From: Stentor roeselii
Lineage: Eukaryota; Ciliophora; Heterotrichea; Heterotrichida; Stentoridae
DNA: 64,000 nucleotides
Direction of reading: 5' to 3'
NCBI GenBank assembly: GCA_006503475.1
Contig: RSEH01000075.1
Coordinates: 1 to 64,000 of the forward strand
Each line of letters starts with the position of its first letter. Position 1 is the stretch's first letter. Positions 52,468-61,330 of the stretch are shown piece after piece. A program made the translations under genes and the position numbers. The notes below the pieces were generated by a model. It saw nothing but the letters and a program-made list of their open reading frames with translations, had not been told where the DNA came from and made no database searches.

Positions 52468-54333
52468 TTACTGCTTCCCAGCAAACCTTCGAATGAGTTC
52501 TTCGACCTCTTCCTGTTTAATACTCTTAAAAATAGGCTGAACGTCTCTAACAACAAGTCCAGTCTTCACCAAGTCCAACAAAACTGAAAAATTTTTTCCT
52601 TCAGCGACCTCAGCAAGTAGCTTCTCTTCTCTTTCAGTCCTTTCAATTCCAAGTTGTTTATAAACTTTCTCAGAAAACGAAGGCATAAAAGGTTCAAGTA
52701 AAAGAGTGACAAGCCTTATCAAATTAACAGCAACCCAAATAAAACTTTCAAGTCTCTTCGGATCAGTTTTTTCCAGATTCCAAAATTGACTGTCTTGCAG
52801 AAATTTATTCCCGATCATTGAAATTTCCATGGCAGTTTTCAAAGCGTTTTTTAATCGAATTTGCTCCATTTCTTCAATGTAAGTCTTGACTAAAATAAAA
52901 ACAACTTCTAAGATTTTGATATCTGAATGACTAGCTTCTGATTTTTTCACAACAATTTTTCGTTTTTCTAAGAATTTTAAAAGACGGTTTAAAAGGTTAC
53001 CGAGATTTGGAAGAAGTTCATTGTTGGACTTGAGGGCCAGGTCAGTCCATTTAAAAGAAGAGTCAGCGATTTCAGGTCTATTTGATAGGAGGTAGTAACG
53101 AAAGACCTCAACAGGGATTCCAGTGGTCATCACCTGGTCGCCGAAGACTCCAACGCCTCGAGACTTGGAGAATTTTCCATCTTCATATTTTAGATACTCA
53201 GTTGAAGAGATAGTTTTAAGCAAAGTCCAATTTTCCCCAGTTCCAATCAAAGTAGAAGGAAACATGACAGTATGAAAAGTAATATTATCCTTTCCCATAA
53301 ACTGAACAAGTTCCACATTTTTCGGGTTCTTCCACCACAACTGCCAATTATCAGTTAAATTCGCAGTGATCGAGATATACCCAATAGGCGCATCAAACCA
53401 GACATAAAAGACTTTATCCTGAAATCCTTTTAAAGGAACAGGAGTGCCCCACTTCAAATCCCTCGTGATGCACCTCGGTCTTATCCCTTCTTTAATCCAG
53501 GCTTCCGTAGTCTTAACGCAATTATGACTCCAATTCCCTTTTCTCACACTTTTTTCAACCCAATCAACAAGTCGTTCCTTGATATTAGGCAAGTCCAAAA
53601 AGACATGTCGAGAAGTTCTAGTCTCAGCAGGACTTGCACAAACAAAGCACTTCGGCTTCAGTAGTTCTTCAGGGTTTAATATTTTTCCACATCTGTCACA
53701 TTGATCCCCGCGGGCTTCTGGACTGTGACAGGCAGGGCAAGTGCCATTGACAAAGCGATCTGCTAAGAACTTGGAGCAACTTGGGCAGAAGCATTGTTCG
53801 ACTTCTTTTTCTTGAAGTTCTCCATTCGCGTGAAGTTTTAAGAAAATGTCTGAAGCGATTTCTGTTTGCTTTGAAGTAGTCGTTCGCCCGAATATGTCGA
53901 AGTCGATGTCGAACCAGTCGTATATTTCTTTGTGGAGCTTGTGGAACTTGTCGCATATGGCTGAAGGAGTTGTTTTTTCGAGAAGGGCTTTCGTTTCAGT
54001 CGCTGTGCCGTATTCGTCTGTCCCGCAGATGTAGATTGAATTGTAGTTCATTAGACGGCAGAACCTTGAATAAACATCGGCACTTAAAACACAACCGATT
54101 ATGTTGCCGAGATGGGGAACGTTGTTCACGTAGGGCAAGGCACTTGTGATTAAAATACTTTTTTCAGTGTCTGATGGAGGCCGAGGGGATCTTTGGTGAA
54201 GACGTTTTAATGAAATTTCTTGAATTGGGTTGGTTGAAAATGCTCGAATTAGAGATTTTTCAGGGGTTTGGAAGGATTTTAGAAAATAAGAAGTCGATCT
54301 TGCCAGGGTTTTAAACAAGGCAAATGTTTTCAT
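52468..54333 (-). CDS. MARS: Methionyl-tRNA synthetase
   Basis: A 621-residue class I synthetase that charges tRNA-Met. The HIGH equivalent HLGN (74-77) follows ITSALPYVNNVP. Four CxxC knuckles follow (CPSC, CPAC, CDRC, CFVC), as in the four-Cys-pair type. WFDAPIGYIS, GKDNITFHTVMFPS and KFSKSRG (near 390) complete the catalytic core, followed by an anticodon-binding helical domain. The first 55 residues are Arg/Ser/Phe-rich and acidic-poor (MKTFALFKTLARSTSYFLKS), like a mitochondrial presequence, so mitochondrial or dual targeting is inferred. The start is 14 bp from the divergent neighbour's start. Confidence 0.96.
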   Translation of the reverse strand: MKTFALFKTLARSTSYFLKSFQTPEKSLIRAFSTNPIQEISLKRLHQRSPRPPSDTEKSILITSALPYVNNVPHLGNIIGCVLSADVYSRFCRLMNYNSIYICGTDEYGTATETKALLEKTTPSAICDKFHKLHKEIYDWFDIDFDIFGRTTTSKQTEIASDIFLKLHANGELQEKEVEQCFCPSCSKFLADRFVNGTCPACHSPEARGDQCDRCGKILNPEELLKPKCFVCASPAETRTSRHVFLDLPNIKERLVDWVEKSVRKGNWSHNCVKTTEAWIKEGIRPRCITRDLKWGTPVPLKGFQDKVFYVWFDAPIGYISITANLTDNWQLWWKNPKNVELVQFMGKDNITFHTVMFPSTLIGTGENWTLLKTISSTEYLKYEDGKFSKSRGVGVFGDQVMTTGIPVEVFRYYLLSNRPEIADSSFKWTDLALKSNNELLPNLGNLLNRLLKFLEKRKIVVKKSEASHSDIKILEVVFILVKTYIEEMEQIRLKNALKTAMEISMIGNKFLQDSQFWNLEKTDPKRLESFIWVAVNLIRLVTLLLEPFMPSFSEKVYKQLGIERTEREEKLLAEVAEGKNFSVLLDLVKTGLVVRDVQPIFKSIKQEEVEELIRRFAGKQ

Positions 54334-54347
54334 TATTATTTTTGGTT

Positions 54348-54908
54348 ATGGACGAAACCATTCCCAAGTTAAAGCTCTTTGGAGTGATTGTCTTCCTGGG
54401 CCTTTTATTCCAGTTTCTCTCACTGATCTCTGAATGGTTCACAATAAACGGCACAGAATTTTCAATTCGAGGCATCAGCTCCTCATACCAAATCGAAGTA
54501 ATGACTCAAGACTGTTCAACTCTAGAAAAAAACGAGAAATTTTTATGTTTTTGTGACAGTCACTGCGAAGCCCTTCAAGAAATCTATGAACAAGGCTGGG
54601 GTTGTTCAGTGCTTCTTCTAATTTCCATGAATCTTTTTCTCTCAGAAATTTTTTTAACAAGAAGAAAGATCTGGAGACTCGAAGGCTATGTTTTGTCTCC
54701 AAGTTTAATTGACAAGAATTTTATTTTACTTGTCGGAATCGGTATTCAGAACTTTTCAGTCTTTTACTGGATGATCAACACCTACAAATTTCAAGGCCTT
54801 TACTTCGGAAAAGGTCTGAGTTTGTCGTTGTTTTCCAGTTTTCTCAACATCGTGGCCACTTTTTTTTATTGCTTGAAGTTAAGACATCTAGTTAGAGGTA
54901 TTAATTAA
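54348..54908 (+). CDS. Four-pass membrane protein, unknown
   Basis: A 186-residue protein from ATG 54348 (MDETIPKLKLFGV). An in-frame ATG at 54324 would overlap the divergent MetRS gene and is less likely. Four hydrophobic segments lie near 10-30, 85-105, 122-142 and 156-178. An extracellular loop between the first two carries Cys pairs (QDCSTL, LCFCDSHC). The topology resembles claudin/PMP22-type proteins, without a specific signature. Function unknown. Confidence 0.7.
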   Translation: MDETIPKLKLFGVIVFLGLLFQFLSLISEWFTINGTEFSIRGISSSYQIEVMTQDCSTLEKNEKFLCFCDSHCEALQEIYEQGWGCSVLLLISMNLFLSEIFLTRRKIWRLEGYVLSPSLIDKNFILLVGIGIQNFSVFYWMINTYKFQGLYFGKGLSLSLFSSFLNIVATFFYCLKLRHLVRGIN

Positions 54909-54924
54909 GTTTTTTCGCAGATAA

Positions 54925-55206
54925 ATGAAAAGGTTCTGTTTTTGCTGCTTTCGACCAGAAATCGAGCCACCTGTGACGAAAGAACAGAAAAGTACTAACT
55001 TGGATAGTGAGTTGACCATGAATGATAAGTTGAATATTGTGAAAGAAATGATTAAGAAGTCAGTTGAGCAGTCGAAAAATAACAGAGTTGTTAAAAGGAA
55101 TAAAAGTGAAAGAATCATCGCTGTTGAAGAGATCCCGGTTTATGAAGACGTCAACGGGAAATTAAAAGACTTGAGGCAGTCTAGAAGAATTATTTTTACT
55201 GAATAG
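54925..55206 (+). CDS. Small protein with Cys-rich, probably acylated N-terminus
   Basis: A 93-residue protein beginning MKRFCFCCFRPE. Three cysteines beside basic and aromatic residues suggest palmitoylation and membrane anchoring. The rest is charged and helical (LNIVKEMIKKSVEQSKNNRV) with a C-terminal segment VEEIPVYEDVNGKLKDL. No family is recognised. It starts 16 nt after the four-TM gene on the same strand. Confidence 0.6.
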   Translation: MKRFCFCCFRPEIEPPVTKEQKSTNLDSELTMNDKLNIVKEMIKKSVEQSKNNRVVKRNKSERIIAVEEIPVYEDVNGKLKDLRQSRRIIFTE

Positions 55207-55285
55207 GGTTGAGGAAGATGATGGTAATAGTTGGATGATTAGATGATTTAATGATTTTTTATTTTCATTTGAATATTGGGATATA

Positions 55286-55846
55286 ATGGTGGCTAAAGTA
55301 CTTTTAAGGAAGTTCTTTTTTGAACCTGAGGTCATAACCACTTCGACTAAACTTTCTTTCAATAAATCTCCTGTCGCTTGTTATAACCTGGTAGCTGACA
55401 TGGGAAACTACCCTACTTTTATTCCTTGGATCATGAAAAGTGATGTGGTAGACACTGGGGAAAATACTAAAGATGCTACTTTTGATGTAGGTTATCCTCC
55501 ATTTCGACAATCTTACCTCTCCAAAGTGACTTTGTCATACCCTCATAAAATAGTTTCGCTATCAGACAACAATAAAGTTTTTGAGTTCCTTGAAAGCATT
55601 TGGGAGTTTCAACCTGATCCTTCTGAACTGGAAAATAATGAGGAAGAAATTCTGCTTACAAAATGTTTATCTTTTTATTCTTTGCGTTTTAAGTTCTCTT
55701 CATCTATTTACCAGACGTTCTCATCTTCAGTTGTGGACTATATCCAGACAAAAACCTCTGAAGCATTTTTAGAGAAAGCGAAAACTATTGAAGATGGAAG
55801 ATGTTATTACAATAAGAGGTCTAAAGAGTATAGATTTTCTAAGTAA
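55286..55846 (+). CDS. COQ10: COQ10-like coenzyme Q-binding START-domain protein
   Basis: A 186-residue polyketide cyclase/START-fold protein. Motifs typical of COQ10 appear in order: SPVACYNLVADMGNYPTFIPW, then a strand ATFDVGYPPFRQSYLSKVTL, and the LLTKCLSFYSLRFKFSSSIYQ to SSVVDYIQTKTSEAFLEKA segment that closes the hydrophobic tunnel. COQ10 binds ubiquinone in mitochondria and supports respiration. The N-terminus (MVAKVLLRKFFF) is basic/hydrophobic and could be a short presequence. Length matches the family. Confidence 0.88.
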   Translation: MVAKVLLRKFFFEPEVITTSTKLSFNKSPVACYNLVADMGNYPTFIPWIMKSDVVDTGENTKDATFDVGYPPFRQSYLSKVTLSYPHKIVSLSDNNKVFEFLESIWEFQPDPSELENNEEEILLTKCLSFYSLRFKFSSSIYQTFSSSVVDYIQTKTSEAFLEKAKTIEDGRCYYNKRSKEYRFSK

Positions 55847-55914
55847 TTCATTACTTTATCTCAATCAAGATATTTGAATTTATTTAGGGAAGATTTTGTT
55901 AACTGTATAATTAA

Positions 55915-57192
55915 ATGGACCTAGCCTTCATGCAAAAATTCAGTAACAGTCTTCGAGTCACCACCCAAGAAGAAACTGACAAATCACTACTATTATGGGA
56001 AGAAGTCAGAACATCAGGAAAGCATCCAGCAAGACGAAGCTATCATTCAGCTGTAATGTGGGGAGATAAAATGCTTGTCTATGGAGGGCAAGACCTAAAC
56101 GAAGGTACCCAGCCAGGTCTCTGGTGCATAGAAATAGGTCAATTCGGTCATGGTTCCTGGGAAAGACTCGAAGTAGAAGACAAAGGTGGAGTTTCCAGAC
56201 ATTCTTCAATAGTTTACAAAGACAAGATGTACATTTTTGGAGGGTCCAACGGCTACGAAGAATACAACAAGACTCTCATCCTCGACCTGAAAACGCTCAG
56301 ATGGTCAGAACTAAAATCAGAAAACAACCTTCCCCCAACCCTCGACTCGCACACAGGAAATTTATATGAAAACGGAAGCCAGGCCTTCATGATAGTCTTC
56401 GCAGGCTACACCCGAGGAGAAAGAACCAACTCTCTCTATTCCCTTGACTTAAACCTACTAAAATGGACTGAAATCCAAACTTCAGGAGAACGTCCAGAAG
56501 TTAGATCAAGTCACTCAGCTTGTATAAACAACGACTTTTTATTTATCTTCGGAGGAATTTCAGATGAAAGTGAAAAATTAAATGATTTCTGGAATTTTGA
56601 CCTTAAATTGAAATTTTGGACTCGTATTCATGGAAAAGGTGAAGAACCCACTGGACGATCTGGTCATTCTTGTGTGGTTTATAAAGACTTGTTGATAATC
56701 TTTGGAGGGATGAAGGACATCACGAAGGAAACGAATGACATGTACTCTTATAATATAAAGGAAAATGTATGGACCTTGTTTCAATATGAGACACAAATAA
56801 GAGACCCGGTCTCTCCTGATCAACTCGAAGAGTTCAAAAAGACCAAGGCCAGTCTTCAAGCGATGAAAGAAAAAAAAACGGAGAGTCCGAATAAGTCTCC
56901 TAATCGAATCAGTATTTTTGAGACGGGAAACAAATCACCTACTCGAAGACCCACAATTTCAGGCGATGGCTCCCCCATGATTCGAAGAAGAAGGACTTTA
57001 TATGAAGGTCCTTTGAACCCGACTGAAGGAAGGATCAGAGGAAGGGTTCCTCATGCCAGAGATGGTCATACAGCGACGGTGAATGGAGATATTATGATTA
57101 TTTTTGGAGGTGATCGACATCAGATGCCGTTTAATGACACTTATGTTTATTATTTAGTCGAGGAAAATATTAAAACTCCTGTTGCTAGTTAA
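55915..57192 (+). CDS. Kelch-repeat protein
   Basis: A 425-residue protein with six kelch repeats forming one propeller. Motifs include RRSYHSAVMWGDKMLVYGGQ, SRHSSIVYKDKMYIFGGSN, RSSHSACINNDFLFIFGGI, RSGHSCVVYKDLLIIFGGM and, after an insert, RDGHTATVNGDIMIIFGGD. The insert (about 300-375) is Ser/Pro/Lys-rich and disordered, separating the last repeat from the rest. There is no BTB or F-box domain. Kelch propellers bind proteins, often actin or regulatory partners; the partner here is unknown. Confidence 0.92.
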   Translation: MDLAFMQKFSNSLRVTTQEETDKSLLLWEEVRTSGKHPARRSYHSAVMWGDKMLVYGGQDLNEGTQPGLWCIEIGQFGHGSWERLEVEDKGGVSRHSSIVYKDKMYIFGGSNGYEEYNKTLILDLKTLRWSELKSENNLPPTLDSHTGNLYENGSQAFMIVFAGYTRGERTNSLYSLDLNLLKWTEIQTSGERPEVRSSHSACINNDFLFIFGGISDESEKLNDFWNFDLKLKFWTRIHGKGEEPTGRSGHSCVVYKDLLIIFGGMKDITKETNDMYSYNIKENVWTLFQYETQIRDPVSPDQLEEFKKTKASLQAMKEKKTESPNKSPNRISIFETGNKSPTRRPTISGDGSPMIRRRRTLYEGPLNPTEGRIRGRVPHARDGHTATVNGDIMIIFGGDRHQMPFNDTYVYYLVEENIKTPVAS

Positions 57193-57278
57193 TTTAGATT
57201 ACTGGAGATGAGATAACATGGAGGGTTTCATGGAAGGTGAAAAAAGATTATTTAATTGATTTTTGAAGAGGTTTAATT

Positions 57279-57839
57279 TCAGAGGATTTCTTGAGGTTCT
57301 TTAGAATCTTCAAATGGTGTTTCAGTTGAAATGTTTGCGTCTTTGTATTCTGGTTTGAAAATTTGCTTTTTTAACTTATTGGTTATCATTAATATTGGAG
57401 CTCTGTTTAGAAGAGTTCGTTTTCTGAACTTTGTCAAAGGAAAGAAAACTGGGTTTTTTCTTGATTTTAAAGAAACTGGGCTTTTTAAGACGGTTTCGTT
57501 TAAAATGAGACTTTCTAATGGATGAGGATCTGGGGTTCTGTTAGGGTAAATCAGAGGCCTCGCTTTCTGTGATTTTATTCTTTCGACACTTATTTCAAGC
57601 ATCTGCTTAATTTTTTCGATCTCTTCATCTTTTTTCTTTAGATATAATTCTCCGGATCGAAAATAAGGCGTTCTTGCTTTTTTATTCAATTGGGGACATT
57701 GAATTATTAGAACTCGCTCTTTAGGGCTTATAGGAGCAAGTTTTTTTCTTATTCCGATGTTTTTTATTATTTGTGATGACCCAGGGACTAGTAATTCGAT
57801 ATCTTTTTTGTAAAAGCCCTTGAAATCCATAATACTCAT
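57279..57839 (-). CDS. Unknown basic protein
   Basis: A 186-residue Lys/Pro/Arg-rich protein from ATG 57839 (MSIMDFKGFYKKD). A helical stretch (KKKDEEIEKIKQMLEISVERIKSQK) lies in the middle and the rest looks disordered. No domain is recognised. The start is only 18 bp from the divergent gene's start, so the two share a very short spacer. Confidence 0.6.
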   Translation of the reverse strand: MSIMDFKGFYKKDIELLVPGSSQIIKNIGIRKKLAPISPKERVLIIQCPQLNKKARTPYFRSGELYLKKKDEEIEKIKQMLEISVERIKSQKARPLIYPNRTPDPHPLESLILNETVLKSPVSLKSRKNPVFFPLTKFRKRTLLNRAPILMITNKLKKQIFKPEYKDANISTETPFEDSKEPQEIL

Positions 57840-57857
57840 TCTAAAGTATAAATAGAT

Positions 57858-58640
57858 ATGAACCTCAATGAAATTCTAGTAAAATTATCAACTTGCTCTG
57901 ATGTCGAATTACTTCAGATAATTAAAACAGGAATCGCCCGATACGCAGGATACATCGACAAAGAAACTCAAGCCGAAATAACTCTAAAGCGAAAAAGGAA
58001 TCAAAGATGTGCAAGTGTAACCTTATTCACAAAAGGCAGTAATCGTATAATATTCGAGTCAACTCCATCAGAAAAGTTATCAAGCTACCCTCAAGACCAG
58101 AGCCTTTTCGAAATAAACAACCTAATCGAAAGTATTTTTAAAAAACTGATCCAAAAGTTCAAAGAAACATCATGGGTCCGAGGTGACAACAAAGCAGAAA
58201 TTCACATCGCAGCTTTAAGACAGTTTTGGTTAGACTGTTACGTTGCTGACACTAATTTCTTATCCCTCCTGCTAAGTGCCTTACCCAACAAGATCTGGAT
58301 AAACCTCTCAGGATTTAAAAAGTCGATCGAAAGTACCCGAGGAGTATCTGCATTCGCTTTTTTTTCTTTAAAGCGATACGATAAAAAACTTCAAAAAGAC
58401 TTTTTAATTCAAAAAATGCTCTGTAATAATCATTCAGTTTTCTTTAGCTTTTGCCAGGTCGAATTCGGTCTTTTCATCACAAGACAAAATTTGGTAAAAA
58501 TCCTTTCTTTAGTAAATATCAAGGAAAAAACTCAACTTCACATTTGGGCAGACCAGCTGATAACAGGTTCTAACAAAGTCATTAACAGTGGAAAAGATTA
58601 CATCGGGTTCCCCGAGTTCTTCAAGTTCATTCGAAGTTAA
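57858..58640 (+). CDS. Unknown alpha/beta protein of 260 residues
   Basis: The protein MNLNEILVKLSTCSDVELLQ... is mixed helical and strand, without signal peptide or membrane segment. Notable segments are FKETSWVRGDNKAEIHIAAL, RQFWLDCYVADTNFLSLLLS and a C-terminal DYIGFPEFFKFIRS that resembles the end of an EF-hand. Together these suggest a degenerate EF-hand-like fold, but this is not secure. Confidence 0.6.
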   Translation: MNLNEILVKLSTCSDVELLQIIKTGIARYAGYIDKETQAEITLKRKRNQRCASVTLFTKGSNRIIFESTPSEKLSSYPQDQSLFEINNLIESIFKKLIQKFKETSWVRGDNKAEIHIAALRQFWLDCYVADTNFLSLLLSALPNKIWINLSGFKKSIESTRGVSAFAFFSLKRYDKKLQKDFLIQKMLCNNHSVFFSFCQVEFGLFITRQNLVKILSLVNIKEKTQLHIWADQLITGSNKVINSGKDYIGFPEFFKFIRS

Positions 58641-58678
58641 TGAAATTTTAGTAGTAGCACTAAATGGCTCTCATGTAA

Positions 58679-60367
58679 ATGGCGGAACCTTACTTCAACT
58701 CAGGGGACTTGTTGTTGAGGTGTCGAGATACGATTGAGGTGATTTTTAAACAGCAACTGCAAAATGAAATCGAGATTTCGAAACAAATTAAGAAAGAGAA
58801 TGAAATAAAATTGAAACAACTTGAAATGGAAAATTTGGAATTGAGAAATTTTGTGAATTCTTTGAATCAGGATTTGGAAAAGATTAGGAATGAAAAAGAT
58901 TTTTTTGTATTGGAAAATAGAAAACATGTGCAGGTTATTTTGGAGAATAATGGACTTTTAAAAGAAATTAATGAAGTTAAAAGAGAAAATCAAAGACTTA
59001 ACTTAGAAATTTTAGATTTTGAAAAGAGAAGAAGAGAAGAAATTAAAGAAAAAGATGAAATTTTTAAAGTTTTAAATGAAAAAAAAGAAGAAATTCAGAG
59101 TATATCGAAAAATTGTGCTGGTATTGAAATGAGATTTGGAGAAACATTGAAAGAAAAAACTGAGATTTTTAATAAACAGTTGGAAATTGAAAAAAGACTG
59201 AAGGAAAAAGAACTTGAGTGTGAAATGTTTAGACTCAAGTTGTCAGAAATGGAAAGTGAACTAAAAAATAAAACTGAAAGTTTTGATATTGCAAAGAAAA
59301 AAATTGCTGCAGGTGTAAAAAATGAACTGAAAATGAAATTCAAGGAAAAAGAAGAAAAACTTAAAAAAGATATCGGATTGTCTATTGAAGAAATTCAAAA
59401 AACAATTAAAAGTAACTCGGCTGAACAAGCGAAACTTAAAAAGGAAAATATTGACCTGCAAAGATCTTTGGAATTAATGCAGAATACAGCTAGAACTTCA
59501 GAAATCGATATTGAATCAGTTATTAAAATGAATGAGTTTCTTAAGGAAAAAATTGAAATAACTGAAAATGCTCTGAAATCTGAAATCGATAAAAATAATA
59601 AACTTGTGAGGGAATCAGAAAGTGATTTTAATAGACTCAGGTCAGAAAACTTAGATCTTAATACAAAACTCTCTCAAAAATCCTTAAAAATTAAAGAGCT
59701 ATCCAAAGAACTCTTAGAAATAAACAAAAAAACCGAAGAACTTTTGCAAAAAGTAATCGAAAAAGACTCAAACCACCGCAAAAAACTTTTAAAAACTAAA
59801 GAAAAATACAAATTCAACACCGGAAAACTATTAAAATCAATAGAAGAACTTCAACTTCTAATAAAAGAAAAAGAACTCGATTCAAACACCTTCAAAGAGT
59901 CTCTAAAATCAACGAAAAAAGATCTAGACCAAGCCTTAATCGACAAGAAAGCCTTAGAAAAAAGCATCTCAGAGCTCGAAATATCCTTAAAACAACTTGA
60001 CATCCAGCAAGCCCGCGAAAGTCTCGAAGAACTCGCATCAGTAAAGCAAAAACTCGCCAAAGAGTCAGGTTCAAAGCTAGAAATCGAAGAAAAAATCCAA
60101 GAACTGCAACAAGAATGCGAATTCATCCAAAAAAAAATTATTCAAGACTCCCACTTTTTCAAAGTAGAAAACGCAAGAAAAGACCAAGAAATTCTAAAGC
60201 TAACCAATTTTTTCGAGTCAAAAATCAAGCAAAAAGATGCAGAAAAAGCGATAAAATTAGAAGAAATCCGTGCAGATCTTTCAGGAGTTCTTGAAGAGCT
60301 GATAAATAACGAAGCGTGTCATGAGTGGTGTTCAGTCCTAGAGCAGATAATAGAAGGGTTGGTATAA
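58679..60367 (+). CDS. Long coiled-coil protein
   Basis: A 562-residue protein, almost entirely heptad coiled coil from about 20 to 540 (for example LEMENLELRNFVNSLNQDL, EKLKKDIGLSIEEIQ, SISELEISLKQLDIQQ). It is rich in Lys, Glu, Leu and Ile and has no globular domain. It probably acts as a cytoskeletal or centrosomal/basal-body rod. A five-codon upstream frame (ATG GCT CTC ATG TAA, 58664-58678) abuts the start codon. The stop is 2 nt from the stop of the convergent gene. Confidence 0.8.
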   Translation: MAEPYFNSGDLLLRCRDTIEVIFKQQLQNEIEISKQIKKENEIKLKQLEMENLELRNFVNSLNQDLEKIRNEKDFFVLENRKHVQVILENNGLLKEINEVKRENQRLNLEILDFEKRRREEIKEKDEIFKVLNEKKEEIQSISKNCAGIEMRFGETLKEKTEIFNKQLEIEKRLKEKELECEMFRLKLSEMESELKNKTESFDIAKKKIAAGVKNELKMKFKEKEEKLKKDIGLSIEEIQKTIKSNSAEQAKLKKENIDLQRSLELMQNTARTSEIDIESVIKMNEFLKEKIEITENALKSEIDKNNKLVRESESDFNRLRSENLDLNTKLSQKSLKIKELSKELLEINKKTEELLQKVIEKDSNHRKKLLKTKEKYKFNTGKLLKSIEELQLLIKEKELDSNTFKESLKSTKKDLDQALIDKKALEKSISELEISLKQLDIQQARESLEELASVKQKLAKESGSKLEIEEKIQELQQECEFIQKKIIQDSHFFKVENARKDQEILKLTNFFESKIKQKDAEKAIKLEEIRADLSGVLEELINNEACHEWCSVLEQIIEGLV

Positions 60368-60369
60368 GA

Positions 60370-61167
60370 TTAAAACTTGTTTAACTTTGAAGACGGTGTG
60401 TTTTGAGAGGCAGAGTAAGATATTCTGTGCTCGTTTTTAAACTGGAACTTGCTGAATCTTCTGAGTTCTGCAGGGGTGAGTTCATTCATCGGGAAGTCTT
60501 TATAATTGTGTCTTTTCATATAGTTCATCAGTTTCGGGTCTATCAGTTGTTTTCGTTTCGAAGATTCAGGAAGGGTTTCTTTGAAGAGTCTTGAAAGGTC
60601 TTCATTATTTTTCCTCATTTCTTTGATGTTTTCTTGAAGTTGAGGGGCAAGAACTGAGATCTGGTCAAGGATCGCTTTTGACTTCGCACTGAACTCAAGA
60701 ACTCTTAAAGACTGGGAACCTAAAGTGGAGCTTATTGAGTTTAATTCTTGCTTTAAGGTCATCAGTGAGTTTTCTTGTCTTACTAGTAATTCTGTGGCTT
60801 TGTCTTTGCATCTTAACTTCAGGTCTTCGATTTTGGAAGAGTAGTACTCTGACTCGTCGATCACTCTTAAACGTGAAGAGTTTGTCAGAGGGACGAAGTC
60901 GACTGAAGAACTGTCCCAGGATAGAAGTGCCTTTGAACTTCTTTTGTCGAATGTTAGGAAATATGTGCATCCTGATGTCAACTCGTCAAAATAAACTCGC
61001 TTTCCGTGAGAGTTTGAAAGGATTTGAACAGCGTGCACTGTTGAGTCGTTCCCGAAGAGATATTGGACGACTGATGAGAATTCTTTTACTGAACATTTTT
61101 CTGATATTTCGAAGAACTTGATATTTTCTTCTTTATTATCACCTCTAACTATTCGAAGCAGCTTCAT
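60370..61167 (-). CDS. Doublecortin-like-domain and coiled-coil protein
   Basis: A 265-residue protein. Residues 1-75 fit a doublecortin/ubiquitin-like fold: KLLRIVRGDN, EFSSVVQYLF, VHAVQILSNSHGKRVYFDEL and TSGCTYFLTF, with the DCX pattern of a G-K-R-V strand followed by DEL and a G-x-x-Y. DCX domains bind microtubules. A coiled coil (about 105-195) and a basic Ser-rich tail follow. Assignment rests on pattern only. Confidence 0.6.
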   Translation of the reverse strand: MKLLRIVRGDNKEENIKFFEISEKCSVKEFSSVVQYLFGNDSTVHAVQILSNSHGKRVYFDELTSGCTYFLTFDKRSSKALLSWDSSSVDFVPLTNSSRLRVIDESEYYSSKIEDLKLRCKDKATELLVRQENSLMTLKQELNSISSTLGSQSLRVLEFSAKSKAILDQISVLAPQLQENIKEMRKNNEDLSRLFKETLPESSKRKQLIDPKLMNYMKRHNYKDFPMNELTPAELRRFSKFQFKNEHRISYSASQNTPSSKLNKF

Positions 61168-61330
61168 ATTTGTTAATAATTAAGTGATTGATGTATCATT
61201 GAGCAGTAGTAATATAAATTCAGTAATTCTCAGTACAATCCTCCACATCCAAAAAAACCATTCCTCCAAAACCCAGCGCCATTTATTTCAAATCCTTTAA
61301 CGTAAGTCCCCATAATTCAATTTAACGACA

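Noticed and set aside
54324-54347. Earlier ATG for the four-TM protein
   Set aside because: It overlaps the start of the divergent MetRS gene. The ATG at 54348 gives a better N-terminus.
58664-58678. Five-codon upstream frame before the coiled-coil gene as a regulatory uORF
   Set aside because: Its TAA abuts the real ATG, which is suggestive, but a single short case without transcript data does not support a regulatory call.
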